Positions 1 through 8,383 of a stretch of 64,000 nt of DNA are shown here, in pieces (the stretch's first letter is position 1; every line of letters begins with the position of its first letter). Below the pieces are notes generated by a model. It saw only the letters and a program-made list of their open reading frames with translations, had not been told where the DNA came from and did no database searches. Source of the DNA: Arthrobacter sp. efr-133-R2A-120 (GTDB taxonomy: Bacteria > Actinomycetota > Actinomycetes > Actinomycetales > Micrococcaceae). A program made the translations under genes and the position numbers. The stretch is taken from NCBI RefSeq assembly GCF_030209835.1, contig NZ_JARVRF010000002.1:124001-188000 (forward strand). Reading direction: 5' to 3'.

Positions 1-1088
1 TTGCCGCCGAGGGCAATGAGTGGATCCACTCTGGTGATGCTGCGTACTGCCAGCGCCGCACCGCCAAGCCCAAGGAGCACGATCCCGGCAATCGGGACGA
101 GCGTAGTCAGCGGGGTCACGAGGAACGGGGCCGCCTTGGCAGCAAAGAAGCCGCCCAGCACGCCCAGGCCGCCACCGAGTCCCGCGCCCGCGAGCAAGAC
201 GATTCCCGCCTGGACCAGGGCGTCCCGCACCACGTAGCCGGACGAGGCACCCATGGCCTTGAGCACCGCGATGTCGCGAGTGCGCTGAACAGTCCAGACG
301 GTCAGGAATGCCACGATGACAAGGGCCGAGATGCCGTAGAGGAAAGCCTGCATCAGCATGAGGGAGCCGTTTTCGCTCTTGTAGGAGCCGAGGGCCTGGA
401 ACGAACCATTCGGAGTGGCGCTGACAGTGCCGGCCGCCGCATTGGCGGCGTCGAGGTCCACGGTGGCTCCGGCGTCGTACGTCACGGCAAGGATCGTCCC
501 AATCGATTCCCCTGCAGGAATATGCGCAAGCTTCTGCCACGTAGCCCGGGAGGTCCAGACGACTGCGGTGTGCGAATACCACTCATCCTGGGTGATGGCG
601 GAAACCGTCAGTTCGGTACCGCCCACCGTCACCCGGCTCCCGGTACTCAGAGAGAGTTCCTTCGCCAAGGACTCCCCGACCACCGCGTCACCCTCCTTGA
701 CCGCTACTGGCGAGATGCCGCCGTCGGCCCCGAAGACTGCGACGTTGGCAGTGCCGGCAGCATTATTGGAGGAATCGAGGGACTGAAACCGCGTCTGGCT
801 GATACCAACGGCTTCGGCAGAAGCAACCCCCGGCCGGTTCCGCCAAGCTTCCAGCTGTTGGTTCGAGACTTCCGATTCCGTATAGGAGGCCCTCGCCTCG
901 CCCCCGGCCGGCGCACCGAAGGCGATTTGCTGCGCCGGAAGGGCTGCAATGGCCGACGTCGACTGGTTGCCGAGGCCCGCCGTCAGCCCGGAGAGCATGA
1001 CGAGGAGGAGTGTGATGAGGGCGACGACGCTTCCCATGAGGGCGAAGCGGCCCTTGGCGAAGCGGATGTCGCGCACGGCGAGAAACAT
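1..1088 (-). CDS. FtsX/MacB-type ABC transporter permease (3' end cut by window)
   Basis: The minus-strand frame stays open from ATG at 1088 to the window edge, giving 362 codons. The protein begins MFLAVRDIRFAKGRFALMG, has one membrane segment at about residues 15-37, then a roughly 200-residue extracytoplasmic MacB-like domain. It ends with an FtsX domain of three hydrophobic segments, and the last residues seen (DPLIALGG) are the usual end of this family, so only a few codons are probably missing. Such permeases pair with a LolD/MacB-type ATPase, presumably just outside the window. The gene is divergent from a two-component system, a common arrangement for stress- or drug-responsive exporters; the substrate is unknown. 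Confidence 0.85.
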   Translation of the reverse strand, partial: MFLAVRDIRFAKGRFALMGSVVALITLLLVMLSGLTAGLGNQSTSAIAALPAQQIAFGAPAGGEARASYTESEVSNQQLEAWRNRPGVASAEAVGISQTRFQSLDSSNNAAGTANVAVFGADGGISPVAVKEGDAVVGESLAKELSLSTGSRVTVGGTELTVSAITQDEWYSHTAVVWTSRATWQKLAHIPAGESIGTILAVTYDAGATVDLDAANAAAGTVSATPNGSFQALGSYKSENGSLMLMQAFLYGISALVIVAFLTVWTVQRTRDIAVLKAMGASSGYVVRDALVQAGIVLLAGAGLGGGLGVLGGFFAAKAAPFLVTPLTTLVPIAGIVLLGLGGAALAVRSITRVDPLIALGG

Positions 1089-1192
1089 GGAATTCCTTTG
1101 GTTCGGAGGCGATCTTCTGGTCTTGTTTCAACTCTCCGGGCACGGGACGCGTGAAGCATCGGGAAGTGGATGGACCCATCCGATCGCCTTGG

Positions 1193-1221
1193 TTGACCCG
1201 CGGATCAACCGTTCGGTTGAT
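1193..1221 (+). promoter_or_regulatory. Palindromic operator overlapping a possible promoter
   Basis: Bases 1204-1221 form an inverted repeat with 8-base arms ATCAACCG and CGGTTGAT separated by TT. TTGACC at 1193-1198 could be a -35 box, with a weak -10 (GTTGAT, 1216-1221) 17 bases on, so the palindrome would cover the core promoter. It lies between the divergent ABC permease and histidine kinase genes, so the response regulator encoded at 2641-3297 is the natural candidate to bind it. That link is inference. Confidence 0.5.
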
Positions 1222-1282
1222 TGGGCACGAATACGGCGGAACCGGGGCAAAAGTGTCGGAGGGCGAGGCTACGCTGGAAGGC

Positions 1283-2644
1283 ATGCAGGGAGACGATTCG
1301 CCGCGAGCCACCGCGCAGCCCAGCGTTACGGCGCAGCCCAAAGAGACGGCGCAGCCAGGAGAGCCGGCGCAGCCCAGTGGCTCCGCGGTGATTTTGCGTG
1401 TCCTGCGCGTCAGCCTGCACGTCGGTTTTGCGGTGCTTCTCTTGGTGGCAGTCGTCAGGCTTGCGGTCGCGGGCCTTTCGGCATTCGCCACTTGGGCAGG
1501 CCTCGGTCTTGCCCTGCTGTTGGCTGCCGTCTACCTCTTGGGGACGGTTCTAGAAAAGAGACACGCCGGCAATTCCGAGCGTTTCGATCCGAAGCCATAT
1601 GCGCGCTGGTGGCTCGCCGTCGTTGGTTTCCTGTGGCTGCTGCTCATGCTCATCACTCCGGACTTCGCTTGGATAGCTTTCCCGTTGTTCTTCGTGCAAT
1701 TGCATATCTTGCCGCGGCGCTTCGCCCTGCCCGCGATAGCTGCAAGCACGGCACTCCTGATCGCGGCCATGTGGTTCCATAACCGTGGTGCCGGGGCGGA
1801 TGCCTTGCAACTTGGCATGGTCCTCGGGCCTGTTTTCGGTGCCGCGTTCGCTGTTGTCACCGGCCTGGCGTATCGGGCGCTTTACGTGGAGGCAGAGAAC
1901 CAACGCCTCGCCGCCGAGGAATTGCGCCGCACCCGGGCCGAGCTGGCACGTAGCCAGCACGACGCCGGCGTGCTGGCTGAGCGCGAAAGGCTCGCCCGCG
2001 AAATCCACGACACCCTGGCGCAAGGATTTTCGAGCATCGTCCTGATGGGGCGCTCGGCGGAAAAAGCCCTCGACGTCGGTGACCACGCCGCTGCCCGCGA
2101 CCGACTCAGGACAGTCCGGGAGACAGCAGCCAGCAACCTGGCGGAGGCCCGCAATGTTGTCCGGGGACTCGGGTCCCCGGAACTGGTCGAATCCTCCTTG
2201 GCGGACACTCTGCGGCGTCTCTGCACCAAGACCGAGGCCGAGGCCGCCGCACGCGGAGCCACGTTGCGCTGCCGCTTCGAGCTCCAGGGCACTCCGGTGC
2301 CGCTGCCCAACCCTTACCAGACCACCTTGTTGCGCGCGGCTCAGTCTTCCCTGGCGAACGTGTGGGCGCATGCCCAGGCGAGGACCGCCGTCGTCACTCT
2401 CTCCTTCCTGGACGCCGAGGTGACCATGGACGTGTTCGACGACGGTGCGGGCTTCGACCCCGCAGCGGCCGCCGCCGCGGCAGCCCGCGGTGACGGAACC
2501 GGCGTCGGGCTCAAGAGCCTGCGCGAACGGCTCGCGGCGCTGAATGGAACGCTCGAGGTCGAGTCGGCTCCCGGCGAGGGGACTGTGGTGGCAATCCGGC
2601 TTCCGCTGGTTGCTGGCAGCGCAGCTCTGGAGGCGTCCCCATGA
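1283..2644 (+). CDS. Two-component sensor histidine kinase, NarL/DesK type
   Basis: Membrane sensor kinase of 453 residues. I chose ATG 1283 because GGAAG lies just upstream; in-frame starts at 1151 and 1254 would run through the palindromic promoter region. The N-terminus carries about four degenerate TAQP-type hexapeptide repeats, followed by five or six hydrophobic segments. The HisKA_3 dimerisation domain reads EREIHD-like (AREIHDTLAQGF) with the phospho-accepting histidine at residue 242. The HATPase domain follows, with its G box near GTGVGLKSLRERL. The gene overlaps the response regulator by ATGA, so the two are translationally coupled. Partner genes suggest control of the divergent ABC exporter; the signal is unknown. 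Confidence 0.9.
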   Translation: MQGDDSPRATAQPSVTAQPKETAQPGEPAQPSGSAVILRVLRVSLHVGFAVLLLVAVVRLAVAGLSAFATWAGLGLALLLAAVYLLGTVLEKRHAGNSERFDPKPYARWWLAVVGFLWLLLMLITPDFAWIAFPLFFVQLHILPRRFALPAIAASTALLIAAMWFHNRGAGADALQLGMVLGPVFGAAFAVVTGLAYRALYVEAENQRLAAEELRRTRAELARSQHDAGVLAERERLAREIHDTLAQGFSSIVLMGRSAEKALDVGDHAAARDRLRTVRETAASNLAEARNVVRGLGSPELVESSLADTLRRLCTKTEAEAAARGATLRCRFELQGTPVPLPNPYQTTLLRAAQSSLANVWAHAQARTAVVTLSFLDAEVTMDVFDDGAGFDPAAAAAAAARGDGTGVGLKSLRERLAALNGTLEVESAPGEGTVVAIRLPLVAGSAALEASP

Positions 2645-3297
2645 CCAACATCAGGGTTTTGCTGGTTGACGATCATCCCGTGGTCCGAGCGGGGCTCCGC
2701 GCCATGCTTGCAGACTTCGAGGGAGTCCAAGTGGTGGCGGAGGCGGCCGACGGCGGAGCCGCGTTGGCGGAACTGTCGAAGCTCCACACCCTCGGCGAAC
2801 CCGTGGACGTGGTTCTCATGGACTTGCAAATGGGCTCGGGAATGGACGGCGTCACCGCCACAGGCAAGATCAAAGCCGGTGAAGCCGGAACTCCCCCACC
2901 GCCGGTCCTGATCCTGACCACGTATGACAACGACGCCGATATCCTCGCCGCAGTAGAAGCCGGTGCCAGCGGATACATGCTCAAAGACGCGCCACCCGAG
3001 CAAATCCGGCAAGCCGTGGTATCTGCTGCAGCGGGTCAGACGGCCCTGGCTCCCGAGGTTGCCGCGCGGCTCATGGGCAGGATCCGCAATCCTGTGCATG
3101 CCCTGAGTGCGCGCGAAGTCCAACTCGTGGAGCTCCTCGCCACCGGCATGAGCAACCGTGCGATGGCGAGGGAACTCTTCATCTCCGAGGCCACGGTCAA
3201 GACCCATTTGGTGCATATCTACAGCAAGCTGGGCGTCGACAACCGGACGGCGGCCATCGCGGTGGCGACTCAACGCAGGATCATCCGCAGCCAGTAG
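2641..3297 (+). CDS. Response regulator, NarL/FixJ family
   Basis: 218 residues: an N-terminal receiver domain (LLVDDHPVV acidic pocket, phospho-acceptor Asp in VVLMDLQMG, Lys in MLKDA) and a C-terminal LuxR-type helix-turn-helix (SAREVQLVELLATGMSN through TVKTHLVHIYSKL). It overlaps the kinase stop by four bases, forming one operon. The receiver contains a slightly longer loop than usual (KLHTLGEPVD) before the phosphorylation site. It probably binds the 18-bp palindrome at 1204-1221 to autoregulate and to control the divergent permease; this is inference. Confidence 0.93.
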   Translation: MTNIRVLLVDDHPVVRAGLRAMLADFEGVQVVAEAADGGAALAELSKLHTLGEPVDVVLMDLQMGSGMDGVTATGKIKAGEAGTPPPPVLILTTYDNDADILAAVEAGASGYMLKDAPPEQIRQAVVSAAAGQTALAPEVAARLMGRIRNPVHALSAREVQLVELLATGMSNRAMARELFISEATVKTHLVHIYSKLGVDNRTAAIAVATQRRIIRSQ

Positions 3298-3377
3298 GAT
3301 CGGCGCGCAGCTCTTGAGCATCACAAAAGCGCAACGTGCTGTGATTTGGATCATTTCTGTCGGCCCAAGAAGGCATA

Positions 3378-5354
3378 ATGGCGCAAATGGGGAAAACTAA
3401 AAACATTGTCCTGGGGCTTGCCGCCCTGATGATTGCTGGGTCGCTGACCGCTTGTGATGACGGCCGCTCCGGGGCGGAAGGCGCTGCCAAGCAGCTCGCG
3501 TCGTCCCTGGCGGCGCTCGACGTCGGATCGCTCGCCGTTGACGGCAAAGACGCCGCAGCGGCAAACGAGCAGCTCAAGGCGGTGTTTGCGGCCCTCGATC
3601 CGGCCAAGCCTTCCGTTGAAAGCGGTGCGGTGAAGCTCGACGGCGACAAAGCGTCGGTCCCGCTCAACTTCACGTGGAAGATCGGAACTGCGGAGTGGAA
3701 GTACACCTCCCAGGCCGCACTGAAGAAATCAGGCGACAAATGGGCCGTCCAATGGACTACAACTCTCTTGGAGCCGGACTTGAAGGACGGCGAAGTCCTG
3801 GACAAGACCGTCACTGCGCCAACCAGGGCCGAGATCCTCGGCGCAGGGGACTCGAAATTGGTCAGCTACCGTCCTGTGGTTTACGTCGGCATCGACAAGA
3901 CTACGATCGGAGCCGCGGATCCCGCTGCTTCAGCGGCGAAGCTGGCGCAACTGGTCGGCGTGGACGAAGCGGCGTATGTGAAACAAGTCCAGGCGTCCGG
4001 CCCGCAGGCTTTCGTCAGCGCCATCACCCTGCGTCAGGACGGCCGGACGATCACGGACCAGCAGATTGCTGCTATTCCAGGTGCCCGTGGCATTCCCGAT
4101 TCACTGCCTTTGGCACCGACACGCACCTTCGCCCGTGCTGTGCTGGGTACCGTCGCTGAGGCAAGCGCCGAACAGATCCAAAAGGCAGGGGGTGCCTTCA
4201 AAGCGGGAGACGTCGTCGGGACCGGGGGCCTGGAGGAACAATACGACGCCCAGCTTCGTGGCCAGGATGGGGTCTCCATCAAGGCCCGTCCGCAAGGCAT
4301 GACCGACGACCAGATAAAGGCCGCGAAGCCCGACCCACGCCGGGTGCTTTTTGCCGTCGACGCCAAGCCTGGCGATCCGCTGAAGACAACCCTGGATCCG
4401 CGCCTGCAGCAACTCGCCGAAGACACCTTGGCCGGCGTTGGCCCGGCTTCGGCAATTGTCGCGCTCCGCCCCTCCACCGGCGCCGTCCTCGCAGCGGCTT
4501 CCGGCCCCGGAAGCAACGGCTACAACACGGCAATGCTGGGCCAGTACGCGCCGGGCTCCACGTTCAAGATCGTCGATTCCCTCGCCTTGATCCGCAATGG
4601 AATGACGCCCGATTCCAAGGTTGAGTGCACACCAACAATTACCGTGGATGGCCGGACTTTCAAGAACGCCGAAGGTTATCCAGAGTCGTCGCTCGGCTCT
4701 GTCGCTCTGCGGGACGCTTTTGCGCATTCGTGCAACACGGCCTTCATCAGTTCCCGGGACAAGGTAAGCCAAGCCCAGCTTGAGTCGGCGGCAACCTCAT
4801 TGGGAGTGGCAGTCCAAGCCCCGAAGCTGGGGGCCGAGGCTTTCTTGGGCTCAGTACCGGGAAATGCAGACGGCACCGAGCACGCAGCTTCGATGATTGG
4901 CCAGGGCAAAGTGCTGCTTTCCCCGCTGGCCGCAGCGATTATGGCCGCCTCGGTGGCCCATGGCGCTCCGGTGTCGCCGCAACTCGTCCTGAACCCCGCC
5001 TCAGTCTCAGCGGGTGCCACGACGACGGCGTCCGGGCCGCCGTCGTCGTCGGCCTTGCCCTCCGCGCCGGCGTCCGACAAGCCGGTCACCCCGGCGGAGG
5101 CAGCCGCGCTCGGTGACATGATGAGGGCCGTGGTGACCTCCGGCCACGCCGGTTTCCTCGCGTCGGTGCCCGGGGCGCCCGTCGGTGCGAAGACCGGGAC
5201 GGCCGAATTCGGAAACGAGAACCCGCCCAAGACACACGCCTGGATCGTCGCAGTGCATGGAGACCTGGCAGTGGCAGTATTCGTGGAAGATGGTGGCCTC
5301 GGTGCGACGACCAGCGGCCCGCTGCTCAAGTCGTTCCTGACCGCGGCCGGCTGA
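3378..5354 (+). CDS. Penicillin-binding protein, class B transpeptidase lipoprotein
   Basis: 658-residue cell-wall DD-transpeptidase. The N-terminus is a lipoprotein signal (hydrophobic stretch then LTAC), so it should be anchored on the outer face of the membrane. Residues of about 30-145 look like the NTF2-like MecA_N domain, followed by a PBP dimer-type region and the transpeptidase. All catalytic motifs are present: S394-T-F-K397, S451-C-N453 and K605-T-G607. AAGAAGG lies just before ATG 3378. It resembles the PbpA/MecA-type low-domain-number PBPs common in actinobacteria. The gene stands alone and converges on the aminotransferase gene with an 18-bp gap. Confidence 0.92.
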   Translation: MAQMGKTKNIVLGLAALMIAGSLTACDDGRSGAEGAAKQLASSLAALDVGSLAVDGKDAAAANEQLKAVFAALDPAKPSVESGAVKLDGDKASVPLNFTWKIGTAEWKYTSQAALKKSGDKWAVQWTTTLLEPDLKDGEVLDKTVTAPTRAEILGAGDSKLVSYRPVVYVGIDKTTIGAADPAASAAKLAQLVGVDEAAYVKQVQASGPQAFVSAITLRQDGRTITDQQIAAIPGARGIPDSLPLAPTRTFARAVLGTVAEASAEQIQKAGGAFKAGDVVGTGGLEEQYDAQLRGQDGVSIKARPQGMTDDQIKAAKPDPRRVLFAVDAKPGDPLKTTLDPRLQQLAEDTLAGVGPASAIVALRPSTGAVLAAASGPGSNGYNTAMLGQYAPGSTFKIVDSLALIRNGMTPDSKVECTPTITVDGRTFKNAEGYPESSLGSVALRDAFAHSCNTAFISSRDKVSQAQLESAATSLGVAVQAPKLGAEAFLGSVPGNADGTEHAASMIGQGKVLLSPLAAAIMAASVAHGAPVSPQLVLNPASVSAGATTTASGPPSSSALPSAPASDKPVTPAEAAALGDMMRAVVTSGHAGFLASVPGAPVGAKTGTAEFGNENPPKTHAWIVAVHGDLAVAVFVEDGGLGATTSGPLLKSFLTAAG

Positions 5355-5372
5355 CGCCAGGGAACTACAGCT

Positions 5373-6737
5373 TTAGGGAACCAGTCCGCCGGCGATGTCC
5401 AGCACGTCGTCCAGGATTGCCAGGCCGGCCTTGAGGTCGTCAACGCTGATGTTGCACGGCGGGACTACGTGGATGCGGTTGAAGTTGGCGAAGGGGATGA
5501 GTCCGCGGGACTTGCAGGCGGCCACGAGTTGGTTCATTTCCGGGCTTGAGGAGCCATAGGCGGCCAGGGGTTCCCGGGTTTCACGGTCGCGGACCAACTC
5601 GATTGCCCAGAAGACGCCCTTGCCGCGGACCTCGCCCACGGACTTGTGCCGTGCGGCGAAGCCGGCAAGGGCAGGCCCGATCACCGTCCCGCCCAACAGG
5701 TCAGCGTGTTCCACTATGCCCTCGCGTTCCATGGCGTTGATGGTGGCGACGGCTGCGGCTGTTGCCAAGGGGTGGCCGGAGTAGGTCAGGCCGCCGGGGT
5801 ACACGCGCTTGCCGAACGTCGCCGCGATCTCCGGGCTGATCGCCACTCCGCCCAGCGGCACGTACCCGGAATTCACCCCCTTGGCGAAGGTCAGCAGGTC
5901 CGGGACGACGTTGAAATGCTCGACGGCGAACCACTTGCCCGTGCGGCCGAAGCCGGCCATGACCTCGTCGGCGATGAACACGATGCCGTACTTGGTGCAG
6001 AGCGCCCGGACGCCCTGCATGTATCCGGCCGGGGGCACGTAGATTCCTGCCGTTCCAGGTATCGATTCCAGGATCAGTGCCGCGATGGTGGATGGGCCCT
6101 CGAATTCGATGAGCTGCTCGAGGTGCTCCAAGGCGCGCTGGCTCTCTTCCTCTTCCGTGGTGGAGTGGAAGACGGTGCGGTAGAGATAGGGCGGGAAGAA
6201 GTGGATGGTGCCGGTGGAGCCGTTGTCGTTGGGCCAGCGGCGGGGGTCGCCCGTGAGGTTGATGGCGAGTTGGGTGCCGCCGTGGTAGGAGCGGTAGGCG
6301 GAAAGGACCTTCTGTCTGCCGGTGTGCAGCCGGGCCATGCGGACGGCGTGCTCATTGGCGTCTGCCCCGCCGTTGGTGAAGAAGATCTTGTTGAGCTCGC
6401 CCGGGGTCCGTTCGGCGATGAGGCGGGCTGCTTCGGAGCGGGCCTCGTTGACGTAGCTGGGTGCGATGGTGCATAGCTTCGCTGCCTGGGCTGCGATGGC
6501 GGCGACGACCGCGGGGTGCTGGTGTCCGATGTTCGTGTTGACCAGCTGGGAAGAGAAGTCGAGGTACCTGTTGCCCTCGCCGTCCCACACGTGCGATCCC
6601 TCGGCGGCCGAGATGACCATGGGGTCCAGCAGATCCTGGGCGGACCACGAGTGGAACACGTGCATGCGGTCCAGCTCGTAGGCGCGGCGTGCGGAGTCGA
6701 TGTCGCTTTGAAGGGGCGTATCTACTGTCGAGGTCAT
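5373..6737 (-). CDS. Class III PLP-dependent aminotransferase (beta-alanine/omega-amino acid:pyruvate type)
   Basis: 454 residues, typical of fold-type I omega-transaminases. The PLP lysine is K286 in FAKGVNSGYVPLGG, preceded by the cofactor-binding FIADEVMAGFGRTG. It sits 32 bases downstream of a CoA-acylating semialdehyde dehydrogenase on the same strand, so the two enzymes probably act in sequence. The aminotransferase would turn beta-alanine or 3-aminoisobutyrate into malonate or methylmalonate semialdehyde, which the dehydrogenase oxidises to an acyl-CoA. Substrate assignment is inference; taurine or putrescine aminotransferases are close relatives. A PucR-family activator is encoded divergently upstream. 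Confidence 0.9.
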   Translation of the reverse strand: MTSTVDTPLQSDIDSARRAYELDRMHVFHSWSAQDLLDPMVISAAEGSHVWDGEGNRYLDFSSQLVNTNIGHQHPAVVAAIAAQAAKLCTIAPSYVNEARSEAARLIAERTPGELNKIFFTNGGADANEHAVRMARLHTGRQKVLSAYRSYHGGTQLAINLTGDPRRWPNDNGSTGTIHFFPPYLYRTVFHSTTEEEESQRALEHLEQLIEFEGPSTIAALILESIPGTAGIYVPPAGYMQGVRALCTKYGIVFIADEVMAGFGRTGKWFAVEHFNVVPDLLTFAKGVNSGYVPLGGVAISPEIAATFGKRVYPGGLTYSGHPLATAAAVATINAMEREGIVEHADLLGGTVIGPALAGFAARHKSVGEVRGKGVFWAIELVRDRETREPLAAYGSSSPEMNQLVAACKSRGLIPFANFNRIHVVPPCNISVDDLKAGLAILDDVLDIAGGLVP

Positions 6738-6769
6738 GATTGATTCCGTTCCTGGAGGAGGCAGTCTGG

Positions 6770-8257
6770 TCAGTTGTTCTGCGGGAATCCGAGGTTGATG
6801 CCGCCGTGGCTGGGGTCAAGCCAGCGGGTGGTGACGGCCTTGCCGCGGGTGAAGAAGCCGACCCCCTCCGTGCCGTGCGCGTGGGTGTCTCCGAACAGGG
6901 AGTTCTTCCAGCCGCCGAAGGAGTAATAGGCCATCGGGACAGGCACGGGCACGTTGATGCCCACCATGCCCACCTCCACTTCGTTCTCGAAGCGGCGGGC
7001 CGCACCGCCGTCGTTCGTGAAGATCGCCGTTCCGTTGCCGTAGGGGTTGGCGTTGATCGTGGCGAGGGCCTCGTCGTAGCTGTCCACGCGGACCACTGAG
7101 AGCACCGGGCCGAAGATCTCGTCGCGATAGATGGACATGTCCGTCGTGACGTTGTCGAACAAGGTGGGGCCGACGAAGAAGCCCTCGCCCTCGGCGTCGG
7201 GCATGACCGAGCGGCCGTCGACGACGAGTGTGGCACCCGCCGCTTCGCCGGCGTCGACGTAGCCGGCAACCTTGTCCCGGTGCTGGGCGGTGACGAGCGG
7301 GCCCATGTCGCAGCCGCGGAGTCCATCGCCGGTCCGAAGGCCACGCGCGCGTTCGGCGATCTTCGCCACCAGGGAATCGGCGATGTCGCCCACGGCAAGC
7401 AACGCCGAAATGGCCATGCAGCGTTCGCCCGCGGAGCCGAAACCGGCGTTGATCGCGGCGTCGGCGGCGAGGTCGAGATCGGCGTCGGGCAGGACGATCA
7501 TGTGGTTCTTCGCGCCGCCCAGGGCCTGGACGCGCTTGCCGTTCGCGGTAGCGGTCTCATAGACGTACTTGGCGATCGGGGTGGAGCCGACGAAGGAGAC
7601 GGCCTTGACGTCGGGGTGGGTGAGCAGCGTGTCGACGGCCACCTTGTCGCCCTGCAGGACGTTGAAGACGCCGTCCGGCAGTCCGGCTTCCTTCCAGAGT
7701 TCGGCCATCCACACGGCGGCCGTGGGGACCTTTTCGCTCGGCTTGATGATCACCGTGTTTCCGGCGGCGATGGCGATGGGGAAGAACCACATGGGCACCA
7801 TGGCGGGGAAGTTGAAGGGGCTGATGATCGCCACGGGACCGAGGGCCTGGCGGATGGAGTGGATGTCCACCTTGGTGGACGCGTTCTCCGTGTAGCTGCC
7901 CTTGAGCAGGTGCGGGATGCCGCAAGCGAACTCCACGACTTCCTGCCCGCGCGTGACCTCGCCCAGGGCGTCGTCCAGGACCTTGCCGTGCTCTGAGGTG
8001 ATGATCGCGGCGAGTTCTTCCTTGCGGGAGTTCAGCAGCTCGCGGAAGGAGAACAGGATCTGGGTTCGCCGGGCGAGGGACGTATCGCGCCATGCCGGGA
8101 AGGCGGCCTTGGCGGCGGCGACGGCGGCGTTGCCGTCTTCCACGCTCGCCAAAGCCACCCGTGCCGTGACTTTGCCCGTAGCGGGGTTGCTCACGGGGGC
8201 GGTGCGCTCCCCGGCCGGGACGTAGCTGCCGTTGATCCAGTGCTCGATCGTGTTCAA
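6770..8257 (-). CDS. mmsA: CoA-acylating methylmalonate-semialdehyde dehydrogenase
   Basis: Aldehyde dehydrogenase family member that oxidises malonate or methylmalonate semialdehyde with NAD and CoA, releasing CO2 and acetyl- or propionyl-CoA. I chose TTG 8257 as start (protein MNTIEHWINGSYV, 495 residues), because AGGAG lies five bases upstream and family alignment begins there; the frame is open to 8335. The nucleophile is C280 in GSAGERCMAI, and the long conserved stretch INAGFGSAGERC is diagnostic of MmsA. It is the first gene of a two-gene operon with the aminotransferase and is divergent from PucR. Confidence 0.93.
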   Translation of the reverse strand: MNTIEHWINGSYVPAGERTAPVSNPATGKVTARVALASVEDGNAAVAAAKAAFPAWRDTSLARRTQILFSFRELLNSRKEELAAIITSEHGKVLDDALGEVTRGQEVVEFACGIPHLLKGSYTENASTKVDIHSIRQALGPVAIISPFNFPAMVPMWFFPIAIAAGNTVIIKPSEKVPTAAVWMAELWKEAGLPDGVFNVLQGDKVAVDTLLTHPDVKAVSFVGSTPIAKYVYETATANGKRVQALGGAKNHMIVLPDADLDLAADAAINAGFGSAGERCMAISALLAVGDIADSLVAKIAERARGLRTGDGLRGCDMGPLVTAQHRDKVAGYVDAGEAAGATLVVDGRSVMPDAEGEGFFVGPTLFDNVTTDMSIYRDEIFGPVLSVVRVDSYDEALATINANPYGNGTAIFTNDGGAARRFENEVEVGMVGINVPVPVPMAYYSFGGWKNSLFGDTHAHGTEGVGFFTRGKAVTTRWLDPSHGGINLGFPQNN

Positions 8258-8344
8258 GGGTTCTCCTGGGTTGGTTCTCAGAGCGGCGTTCGCTTCCGCG
8301 TTGCGTTCAGTTTGTCCGCACCACGTCGCTCCCATAAGAGACGA

Positions 8345-8383
8345 TGTGTAAAGAAAATTCCACGTGAGGATTACACTTTGTAA
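8345..8383. promoter_or_regulatory. Divergent mmsA/pucR control region with inverted repeats
   Basis: The 126-bp gap between mmsA and the PucR gene contains the pair TGTGTAA (8345-8351) and TTACACT (8371-8377), arms in opposite orientation 19 bases apart. A second overlapping palindrome, TTACACTTTGTAA, lies at 8371-8383 directly against the PucR ATG. TACACT at 8372-8377 could serve as a -10 for a leaderless pucR transcript. The repeats are plausible PucR binding sites; binding is inference. Confidence 0.4.
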
